Position numbers and translations under genes: made by a program
The notes under the pieces: model-generated
Databases searched by the model: none
Told to the model about the DNA's origin: nothing
Seen by the model: the letters and a program-made list of their open reading frames with translations, nothing else
Part shown: one piece after another, positions 57,980 through 64,000 of the stretch
Layout: every line of letters starts with the position of its first letter
How positions within the stretch are numbered: position 1 is the first letter of the stretch
Assembly: GCA_900540895.1 (NCBI GenBank)
Contig: UQHV01000002.1
Span: forward strand, 1 to 64,000
Length of the DNA stretch: 64,000 nt
Direction of reading: 5' to 3'
Source: an uncultured Collinsella sp.
GTDB lineage: Bacteria > Actinomycetota > Coriobacteriia > Coriobacteriales > Coriobacteriaceae

Positions 57980-58069
57980 AGATACCCACATGGAATTACA
58001 TTGCTGCCAAAGAGCAGCCCTTCCTGTGGGTGTCTGGTCCGCTTTGAGCGGTCGGGCATCTATTTTTTT
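57980..58069 (+). promoter_or_regulatory. Pyrimidine-operon attenuator (PyrR-type leader)
   Basis: agatacccaca (57980-57990) pairs with tgtgggtgtct (58025-58035) in an 11-bp antiterminator stem enclosing a small hairpin. The right arm overlaps the left arm of a terminator hairpin (58029-58042 with 58048-58060, loop 58043-58047), which is followed by TATTTTTTT to 58069. The two folds exclude each other. pyrR, whose product binds such leaders with UMP, starts 39 nt further. The exact PyrR recognition sequence was not identified with certainty. Confidence 0.75.
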
Positions 58070-58108
58070 GACTGTGTCAGCAGTCAAGACATGTGAGGAA
58101 GGAGATCG

Positions 58109-58693
58109 ATGGGCACGACTTCCCCCAAGGCGGTCATCATGGACGAGACCGCCGTCAATCGAGCAATGACCCGCATCGCGCACGAGATTCTCGAGCGCAA
58201 CGAGGGCTGTGAAGACCTCGCTCTGGTCGGCATCGTCACGCGCGGCGACCTTCTGGCAAAGAAGCTCGCCGAGGAGATCAAGGAGATCGAGGGCGTCGAC
58301 GTTCCGCTCGGCAGCCTGGACATCAGCTTCTACCGCGATGACTATGCGACCAATTTCGCTCCCGCGATCCACGCTACCAACATTCCCTTCAGCGTCGACG
58401 GCAAGCGCGTCGTGCTGGTGGACGACATCCTCTATACGGGTCGTACCATCCGCGCCGCTCTCGACGCCGTCATGGACCTGGGCCGTCCGAGCCGCATTGA
58501 GCTGGCAGTCCTCGTTGACCGCGGCCACCGCGAGCTCCCCATCTCGCCGGACTTTGTCGGCAAGAACGTTCCCTCGTCGCATGAGGAGAACGTGCACCTA
58601 TATATGAAGGAAGTTGACGGCCACACCGCCGTCGAGATTAACGACGTCGCGCCGGGTTCCCACGTGGGCTCCGCGCCGCTGGGAGGTGAGTAG
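58109..58693 (+). CDS. pyrR: Pyrimidine regulatory protein PyrR
   Basis: 194 residues. The PRPP-binding loop VVLVDDILYTGRTIRAAL and LVGIVTRGDLLAKKLAEEI mark PyrR, which binds pyr mRNA and also has uracil phosphoribosyltransferase activity. ATG 58109 with AGGAAGGAG upstream. It opens pyrR-pyrB-pyrC-pyrK-pyrD-pyrF downstream of an attenuator, as in Bacillus. Confidence 0.95.
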   Translation: MGTTSPKAVIMDETAVNRAMTRIAHEILERNEGCEDLALVGIVTRGDLLAKKLAEEIKEIEGVDVPLGSLDISFYRDDYATNFAPAIHATNIPFSVDGKRVVLVDDILYTGRTIRAALDAVMDLGRPSRIELAVLVDRGHRELPISPDFVGKNVPSSHEENVHLYMKEVDGHTAVEINDVAPGSHVGSAPLGGE

Positions 58694-58697
58694 TACC

Positions 58698-59642
58698 GTG
58701 GCGTTCAACCATAAGCACCTGATCGACATTACCGAGTACTCCGAAGAGGACATCAAGCTCATCCTCGAGACCGCCAAGGCGTTCTCCGAGGTCAACGAGC
58801 GTGCTATCAAGAAGGTCCCCACGCTCAAGGGTAAGACCATCGTCAACATGTTCAACGAGCCCTCGACGCGCACCCGTAGCTCCTTCGAGCTCGCCGAGAA
58901 GCGTCTTTCGGCCGACAGCCTCAACTTTGGCGGCTCCTCGACCTCCACGGTCAAGGGCGAGAGCCTCGTCGACACCGTCGAGACCCTCAACGCCTATAAG
59001 ATCGACTGCATCGTCGTGCGCGATAAGCACGCCGGTGCTCCCTACATCGTCACGCAGAACTCGCCCGCGAGCGTCATCTGCGCCGGCGACGGCAAGCACA
59101 ACCATCCCACGCAGGCCCTGCTCGACCTGTACACCATCTGGGAGCACAAGGGTGACTTCCACGGTCTGAAGGTCGCCGTCGTCGGCGATATCGCGCACTC
59201 CCGCGTCTGCGGCTCGCTGATTCCCGCCCTTAAGATCATGGGCTGCGAGACCTACGCCGTCGCCCCCGGCACGCTGCTGCCGCCGGCGCCCGAGGTCCTG
59301 GGCTGCGACCACGTGACGAGCGACCTCGATTCCGTCCTGCCCGAGCTGGACGTCGTTTACATGCTGCGCGTGCAGCAGGAGCGTCTCGAGGGTGCCCCGT
59401 TCCCGACCATTCGTGAGTACCACAAGCTCTTCGGTCTGACCAAGGACCGCGAGAAGCTCATGAAGCCCGACGCGATTATCTGCCACCCGGGCCCCATCAA
59501 CCGCGGCGTCGAGTTCGATTCCTATATGGCCGACCACCCGCAACGCTCCGTCATCCTGGAGCAGGTCTACGCCGGTATCTGCGTGCGTATGGCTATCCTG
59601 TATCTGCTGCTTGGAGGTGCCGATAATGGCCTTGCTTCTTAA
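58698..59642 (+). CDS. pyrB: Aspartate carbamoyltransferase catalytic subunit
   Basis: 314 residues. MFNEPSTRTRSSFELAEKRL is the carbamoyl-phosphate STRT motif; KHNHPTQALLDLYTIW (HPxQ) follows. No pyrI regulatory subunit is near. It makes carbamoyl-aspartate. GTG 58698 is preferred; the longer frame into pyrR has no ribosome site. The end overlaps pyrC by 17 nt. Confidence 0.95.
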   Translation: MAFNHKHLIDITEYSEEDIKLILETAKAFSEVNERAIKKVPTLKGKTIVNMFNEPSTRTRSSFELAEKRLSADSLNFGGSSTSTVKGESLVDTVETLNAYKIDCIVVRDKHAGAPYIVTQNSPASVICAGDGKHNHPTQALLDLYTIWEHKGDFHGLKVAVVGDIAHSRVCGSLIPALKIMGCETYAVAPGTLLPPAPEVLGCDHVTSDLDSVLPELDVVYMLRVQQERLEGAPFPTIREYHKLFGLTKDREKLMKPDAIICHPGPINRGVEFDSYMADHPQRSVILEQVYAGICVRMAILYLLLGGADNGLAS

Positions 59643-60915
59643 GAATGCCCACGTCGTCGACCCGTCCGTCGAGCTTGACGGTGTCGTTGACGTCCTGATT
59701 GACAGCGACAAGATCGCCGAGGTCGGCGAGAATCTCGCCGTCGAGGGAGCCGAGGTCCGCGACCTTTCCGGCAAGTACCTCGTCCCCGGCCTGGTGGACA
59801 TGCACGTCCACCTGCGCGAGCCCGGCTACGAGGTCAAAGAGGACATTGAGAGCGGCACCCGCGCAGCTGCCAAGGGCGGCTTTACCGGCGTGTGCGCCAT
59901 GCCCAACACCGACCCCGTTACCGACAACGGTACCGTCGTTGAGTTTGTCAAGTCCCGCGCTGCCGAGGTCGGCCACTGCCGCGTCTATCCGTCGGGCGCC
60001 ATGACCCGCGGTCTTAAGGGCGAGGCCATGTCCGAGATGGGCGATATGGTCGCCCACGGCGCCGTCGCCTTCACCGACGACGGTCGCGGCGTGCAGGGCG
60101 CAGGCATGCTCCGTCGCTGCATGGACTACGGCAAGATGTTCGGCAAGGTCTTTATGAGCCACTGCCAGGACGAGGACCTGGTCGGCCACGGCCAGATCAA
60201 TGAGGGCAAGGTCTCGACCCGCCTGGCTCTCGAGGGCTGGCCGGCTGCCGGCGAGGAGCTCCAGATCGCCCGCGACATCGAGATCGCCAAGCTGACCGGT
60301 GCCAAGCTGCACATCCAGCACATCTCCACCGCCCATGGCCTGGAGATCGTGCGTGCCGGTAAGGCCGCTGGCGTTCAGGTTACCTGCGAGGCCACCCCGC
60401 ATCACATGTTCCTGACCGAGAACGACCTGGACGAGACCTACAACACCTCGCTCAAGGTCAATCCGCCGCTGCGTACCGAGGAGGATGCCGAGGCCATCCG
60501 TCAGGGCGTCATCGACGGCACCGTCGACGCTATCGTCACCGATCACGCTCCCCACACCCCGTGGGAGAAGGCCCGCGAGTTCGAGCTTGCGCCCTTTGGC
60601 ATGATCGGCCTCGAGACCTCGCTGTCGCTCGTACTCACCGAGCTGGTCAACACGGGCAAGATGAGCATGGGCCGTATGGTCGAGCTCATGGCCATCAAGC
60701 CGCGTGAGATCCTGGGCCTCGACCAGGTTCAGGTCAAGGCGGGCTCCGTTGCCGACCTGACCGTGTTCGACCCCTCTGCCACCTGGACGGTCGGCGAGGA
60801 CGGTTACGAGTCGCGCGCCGAGAACTCCGGTTTTGCCGGCCGCACGCTTACCGGTCGTGCTACCGATGTGTTTGTCGGCGGTAAGCAGACGCTCGCCGAC
60901 GGCTGCATCTGCTAG
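59626..60915 (+). CDS. pyrC: Dihydroorotase
   Basis: 429 residues, class I/type II dihydroorotase. VPGLVDMHVHLREPGYE carries the HxH zinc motif and the Arg; VTCEATPHHMFLTENDL and AIVTDHAPHTPWEKARE hold the later metal ligands. ATG 59626 follows GGAGG at 8 nt and overlaps the end of pyrB; TTG 59611 is unlikely. The active site is not degenerate, unlike pyrC-like pseudoenzymes found with some pyrB. Confidence 0.95.
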   Translation: MALLLKNAHVVDPSVELDGVVDVLIDSDKIAEVGENLAVEGAEVRDLSGKYLVPGLVDMHVHLREPGYEVKEDIESGTRAAAKGGFTGVCAMPNTDPVTDNGTVVEFVKSRAAEVGHCRVYPSGAMTRGLKGEAMSEMGDMVAHGAVAFTDDGRGVQGAGMLRRCMDYGKMFGKVFMSHCQDEDLVGHGQINEGKVSTRLALEGWPAAGEELQIARDIEIAKLTGAKLHIQHISTAHGLEIVRAGKAAGVQVTCEATPHHMFLTENDLDETYNTSLKVNPPLRTEEDAEAIRQGVIDGTVDAIVTDHAPHTPWEKAREFELAPFGMIGLETSLSLVLTELVNTGKMSMGRMVELMAIKPREILGLDQVQVKAGSVADLTVFDPSATWTVGEDGYESRAENSGFAGRTLTGRATDVFVGGKQTLADGCIC

Positions 60916-60935
60916 CATAGCCTTATCGCTTTTGT

Positions 60936-60963
60936 GCGCGGCGCCCTTGCGGTGCCGCGCTTT
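60936..60963 (+). terminator. Terminator-like hairpin inside the pyr operon
   Basis: gcgcggcgcc (60936-60945) pairs with ggtgccgcgc (60951-60960) with one G-U, then TTTCTATT. It sits 20 nt after pyrC and 44 nt before pyrK, and may attenuate the pyrKDF part. Confidence 0.6.
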
Positions 60964-61007
60964 CTATTCGTTTGGACCATGCAACCGCATGGGGGATTGG
61001 AGCGTTT

Positions 61008-61799
61008 ATGCCCACACCTTCCACTGCACGCATGCATGACTTCGAGGTCGTCTCGAACCGGGAGATTGCCGACGGCGTCTTCTCGCTCGTCATCTCGGCC
61101 CCCAAGCTTGCAAGTGCGCTCAAGCCCGGTCAGTTTGTGAACATCGCCGTACCCGGTGATGCGTCCTCGCTGCTTCGCGTGCCCCTGAGCTTCTATCGCG
61201 CCGACGCCGAGGCCGGCACCGTCGAGCTGTGGTACGCCGTCGTGGGCGACGATACCCGTCGTTTGTCCCAGATGGGCCCTGGCTCCTCCTCTAACCTGCT
61301 GGGCCCCGGTGGCCGTGGCTGGATGGTACCCGAGGGCACCAGGAAGGCCCTGCTCGTCGCCGGTGGCATCGGCGTTCCGCCTGTGCTGTGTCTTGCCGGT
61401 ATGCTTGCCGAGCAGAGTGTTGATGTGGACGTGTGCCTGGGCTTTGGCACCGCTTCCAAGGCCGTGGGCATCGACGAGTTCCGCGCGCTGGGCGCCACGG
61501 TTAACGTGTGCACCGACGATGGCACGCTGGGCACGCACGGTTTTTGCACCGACCCGGCAGCCGAGCTGCTCGGCGAGGGCGGCTACGACTACGTCGCCAG
61601 CTGCGGTCCCGCCGTCATGATGAAGAAAGTCGCCGCCGCTGCCGCCGAGGCCGGTGCGTACTGCGAGGTGTCGCTCGAGCGCATGATGAGCTGTGGCTTT
61701 GGCGCCTGCAACACCTGCAATGTCGAGACGGTCGACGGTATGAAGGGTGCTTGCATGTGCGGCCCCGTGTTCGATGCTTCCAAGGTGGTGGTCTTCTAG
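61008..61799 (+). CDS. pyrK: Dihydroorotate dehydrogenase B electron-transfer subunit
   Basis: 263 residues. FAD site RVPLSFYRADAE and NAD site KALLVAGGIGVPPVLCLAGM; the [2Fe-2S] ligands are the four Cys in CGFGACNTCNVETVDG and CMCGPVF. It passes electrons from PyrD to NAD. ATG 61008; it overlaps pyrD at its stop (TAGTG). The type 1B system is thus NAD-linked, suited to an anaerobe. Confidence 0.94.
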   Translation: MPTPSTARMHDFEVVSNREIADGVFSLVISAPKLASALKPGQFVNIAVPGDASSLLRVPLSFYRADAEAGTVELWYAVVGDDTRRLSQMGPGSSSNLLGPGGRGWMVPEGTRKALLVAGGIGVPPVLCLAGMLAEQSVDVDVCLGFGTASKAVGIDEFRALGATVNVCTDDGTLGTHGFCTDPAAELLGEGGYDYVASCGPAVMMKKVAAAAAEAGAYCEVSLERMMSCGFGACNTCNVETVDGMKGACMCGPVFDASKVVVF

Positions 61800-62722
61800 T
61801 GGGTACCGTGAACATGGCCGTCGATTTCGGCGGCGTCAAGATGCAGAACCCCATCAACACCGCAGCCGGTACCTTTGGCTACGGTTGGCAGTTCCAGAAC
61901 TTCTTTGATGTTTCCCAGCTGGGCGCCATCACCACCAAGGGTTGCGCTGCCGAGCCCTGGCCCGGCAACCCCGCGCCCCGCATGGCCGAGATCCCCGGCG
62001 GTATGATCAACTCCGTGGGCCTTCAGAACCCCGGCGTGGCCGCCTTTGCTAGCGAGTCCGGTCCGTGGCTCGAACAGCTGTCCAAGGACGGCTGCCAGGT
62101 CATCTGTCAGGTTGCCGGCCACTCCGTTGACGAGTTTGTCCGCGCACTCGAGATGTATGTCGAGCTGTGCCCCTGGGCTGCAGGCTACGAGATCAACGTG
62201 AGCTGCCCCAATATCGCCGCCGGTGGTGCCGCCATGGGCTCCACGCCCGAGGGCGCCTCTTCCGTTATGGCTGCCTGCCGCAAGGTGACCGATAAGCCGC
62301 TGTTCGTAAAGATGGCTCCGGTCAACGTCGCCGAGATCGCCAAGGCCCTCGAAGCTGCCGGCGCCGACGGCCTTTCGGTCATCAACTCCATTCAGGGCAT
62401 GGCTATCGACGTCCATACCCGCAAGTCCCGCGTGGCCAAGCCCAAGGGCGGCCTTTCGGGCCCGCTGTGCCACCACATCGCCGTGCGCATGGTCTGGGAG
62501 GTTGCCCAGGCCGTCGATATCCCCATCAACGGTGTCGGCGGTGTCATGACCGGCGAGGATGCGGCTGAGTTTATCCTGGCCGGTGCCACCTGCGTGTCGG
62601 TCGGCATGGCCAACTTCGTCGATCCGTGCGCTTCGCTCAAGATCGCGCATGAGCTCGAGGCCTGGGCCGAGTCCCAGGGCGTAAAGGACATCAACGAGCT
62701 GGTAGGTGCTTTTGAATGCTAG
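61799..62722 (+). CDS. pyrD: Dihydroorotate dehydrogenase B catalytic subunit
   Basis: 307 residues. NPINTAAGTFGYGWQFQNFF at the N-terminus, GYEINVSCPNIAAGGAAMGS with the active-site Ser-Cys-Pro-Asn, then KPLFVKMAPVNVAEIA, and NGVGGVMTGEDAAEFI for FMN phosphate. The active-site Cys form is type 1B, matching PyrK. GTG 61799 overlaps pyrK; AAGGTGG lies upstream. GTG 61808 and ATG 61814 are alternatives. Confidence 0.95.
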   Translation: MGTVNMAVDFGGVKMQNPINTAAGTFGYGWQFQNFFDVSQLGAITTKGCAAEPWPGNPAPRMAEIPGGMINSVGLQNPGVAAFASESGPWLEQLSKDGCQVICQVAGHSVDEFVRALEMYVELCPWAAGYEINVSCPNIAAGGAAMGSTPEGASSVMAACRKVTDKPLFVKMAPVNVAEIAKALEAAGADGLSVINSIQGMAIDVHTRKSRVAKPKGGLSGPLCHHIAVRMVWEVAQAVDIPINGVGGVMTGEDAAEFILAGATCVSVGMANFVDPCASLKIAHELEAWAESQGVKDINELVGAFEC

Positions 62723-63432
62723 AGACCGATGCCCGCGACCGCGTAATCGTCGCCCTCGACTGCGATCGTGAGCGTGCGCTCGAGCTCGCCCACGAGCTTT
62801 CGGGCCATGCCGCCTGGCTCAAGGTTGGCATGACGCTCTATTACGCTGAGGGCCCCGAGATCGTCAAGACCTTTAAGGACCTGGGCTTTAAGGTCTTCCT
62901 TGACCTTAAGTTCCATGACATTCCGCATCAGGTTCGCGGTGCCGCCCGCTCGGCCTCGCTTGCCGGTGCCGACCTGCTTTCGGTCCACGGCTTGGGTTCG
63001 GGCGCCATGCTCGCTGCCTGCCGCGAGGGTGCCGAGGAGGCGCGCGAGGACCGCGCCAAGCTCGTCGCCATCACCGTGCTCACGAGCATGAATCAGGATG
63101 CCTTGAGCGAGATCGGCGTCGAGTCGCCCGTGGCCGAGGAGGCCGCCCGCCTGGCAAAGCTCGCTCAGGCCAACGGCATCGATGGCATTGTGTGCTCGCC
63201 GATGGAGGCTCACGACATGCGTGAGCTGCTGGGTCCTGATGCCCTGATCGTGACTCCGGGTGTGCGTCCGGTGGGTGCCGCCTTAGGCGACCAGTCTCGC
63301 GTGGCGACGCCTTCCCAGGCTATCGAGCGAGGCGCAAGCCACATTGTGGTGGGCCGTCCCATCACTGGTGCCGACGATCCGGTTGCCGCCTTTGACGCCA
63401 TCGTCGCCGAGCTGGTCGAAAACGTCGCGTAA
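62716..63432 (+). CDS. pyrF: Orotidine 5'-phosphate decarboxylase
   Basis: 238 residues. VIVALDCDRERALELAHEL, and VFLDLKFHDIPHQVRGA with the catalytic DxKxxD, and VTPGVRPVG at the phosphate site. It makes UMP. It overlaps pyrD by 7 nt. pyrE, which should make its substrate, is not in the window and must be elsewhere. Confidence 0.96.
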   Translation: MLETDARDRVIVALDCDRERALELAHELSGHAAWLKVGMTLYYAEGPEIVKTFKDLGFKVFLDLKFHDIPHQVRGAARSASLAGADLLSVHGLGSGAMLAACREGAEEAREDRAKLVAITVLTSMNQDALSEIGVESPVAEEAARLAKLAQANGIDGIVCSPMEAHDMRELLGPDALIVTPGVRPVGAALGDQSRVATPSQAIERGASHIVVGRPITGADDPVAAFDAIVAELVENVA

Positions 63433-63477
63433 AAGATTCCCCTAAGTCACCACTTTTGGGTCTCATTAGCACAAAAT

Positions 63478-63535
63478 AGCCCCTGTGCCTGCGTAAACTT
63501 TCCCATCCTTTGTGTGGAATCGCAGGTCAGGGGCT
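63478..63535 (+). promoter_or_regulatory. Strong stem-loop after pyrF
   Basis: agcccctg (63478-63485) pairs with caggggct (63528-63535), and cctgcg (63488-63493) with cgcagg (63521-63526), around a 27-nt loop. It has no good T-run. It may stabilise the pyr mRNA 3' end, or be a weak terminator. Confidence 0.5.
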
Positions 63536-63554
63536 TAACTTTGGGCGCAGTATA

Positions 63555-63583
63555 TTGCACTTTTTGCGGGTATCGTCTAACCT
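63555..63583 (+). promoter_or_regulatory. Promoter candidate upstream of mihF
   Basis: TTGCAC (63555-63560) and TAACCT (63578-63583), spacing 17 bp, about 89 bp before the mihF start. A TAAAAT at 63622-63627 is another possible -10 without a well-placed -35. Confidence 0.45.
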
Positions 63584-63671
63584 ATGGAGCCGCGATTGGG
63601 CATTTTGTACGTTCTACGTGCTAAAATGCCAATTATTGAATCAGATATAACCCAACTATTTGGAGGTACGA

Positions 63672-63980
63672 ATGGCACTCCCTCAGCTTACCGATGAGCA
63701 GCGCAAGCAGGCTCTTGAGAAGGCTGCTGCCGCACGTCACGCCCGCGCTGAGCTTCGCGAGCAGATCAAGAAGGGCGAGAAGTCCCTCGAGTCCGTGCTC
63801 AACTCCGATGACCCCATCGCTTCCCGCATGAAGGTTTCCACCCTCATCGAGTCTCTCCCTGGTTATGGCAAGGCCAAGGCCGCCAAGATCATGGAGGAGC
63901 TCGGTATCTCCGCTACCCGTCGCGTCCAGGGCCTCGGCGTCCGTCAGCGCGAGCAGCTCCTCGAGCAGCTGACCAAATAA
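63672..63980 (+). CDS. mihF: Integration host factor, actinobacterial type (MihF)
   Basis: 102 residues. LPQLTDEQRKQALEKAAAAR at the N-terminus and STLIESLPGYGKAKAAKIME with the H2TH-like SLPGxGxxxA motif, ending RRVQGLGVRQREQLLEQL, identify the actinobacterial IHF (unrelated in sequence to enterobacterial IHF). It bends DNA and was first found as a mycobacteriophage L5 host factor. ATG 63672 follows TGGAGG; gmk usually lies downstream but is beyond the window. Confidence 0.92.
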   Translation: MALPQLTDEQRKQALEKAAAARHARAELREQIKKGEKSLESVLNSDDPIASRMKVSTLIESLPGYGKAKAAKIMEELGISATRRVQGLGVRQREQLLEQLTK

Positions 63981-64000
63981 GTGAGCGCTCAGGATTCCAA

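Noticed and set aside
1..64000. CRISPR arrays, rRNA and tRNA genes
   Set aside because: No regularly spaced direct repeats, no rRNA-like stretches and no convincing tRNA cloverleaf were found by eye.

Overview
The window looks like a chromosomal segment of a high-GC Gram-positive gut actinobacterium of the class Coriobacteriia, most likely Collinsella. I infer this from the GC-rich, GTG/TTG-start-rich genes, an actinobacterial-type MihF, PpsR/PPDK and AdhE (fermentative metabolism), a CtpE-like P-type ATPase, and the protein sequences as I recognise them; no database search was run.

Positions 1 to about 5,400 are the right-hand end of a prophage. The end of a tail or receptor-binding type protein carries a variable repeat (VR, 668-796). 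It is followed by an Avd-like accessory gene, a template repeat (TR, 1337-1465) and a reverse transcriptase with a YMDD active site. This is a complete diversity-generating retroelement (DGR): VR and TR differ at 10 of 129 positions, and every difference is at a template adenine. Behind it lies a tail/lysis module: a small phage protein, XkdX, a membrane-anchored coiled-coil protein, holin, amidase endolysin, a tiny membrane peptide and a terminator.

From 5,400 on the region is host core genome. It holds a CtpE-like P-type ATPase, a zinc-ribbon membrane protein, a cyclophilin and a TPR membrane protein. The rod-shape/elongation operon follows (mreB-mreC-mreD-PBP2-rodA plus one unknown), then the radical-SAM/DUF2344 pair, rplU-rpmA-obgE-nadD-yqeK-rsfS and a convergent dinB. 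Next come the ribosome-maturation cluster rpsP-khpA-rimM-trmD-lepB, a block glyQ-glyS-ppsR-ppdK, rplS-rnhB-yraN-comM-dprA-trmFO-xerC, and rpsB-tsf-pyrH-frr-uppS-cdsA-dxr-rseP-ispG-proS. This order resembles the conserved Firmicutes cluster, but with glyQS-ppsR-ppdK inserted between trmD-lepB and rplS, and without topA next to dprA.

The last part has two leftward genes (an APH-like kinase and the fermentative adhE), leftward rpmB, and a rightward pyrimidine operon pyrR-pyrB-pyrC-pyrK-pyrD-pyrF. The operon is preceded by a leader that can fold into mutually exclusive antiterminator and terminator hairpins. The window ends with mihF. pyrE, carA and carB are not in the window. No rRNA, tRNA or CRISPR was seen.

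The most exciting system is the prophage DGR. Secondary points of interest are an apparent ATA start codon of the XerC-type recombinase, an S2P-type protease (RseP-like) with a large winged-helix-like insertion, possible attenuators upstream of ctpE and pyrR, and a long REP-like palindrome upstream of adhE.
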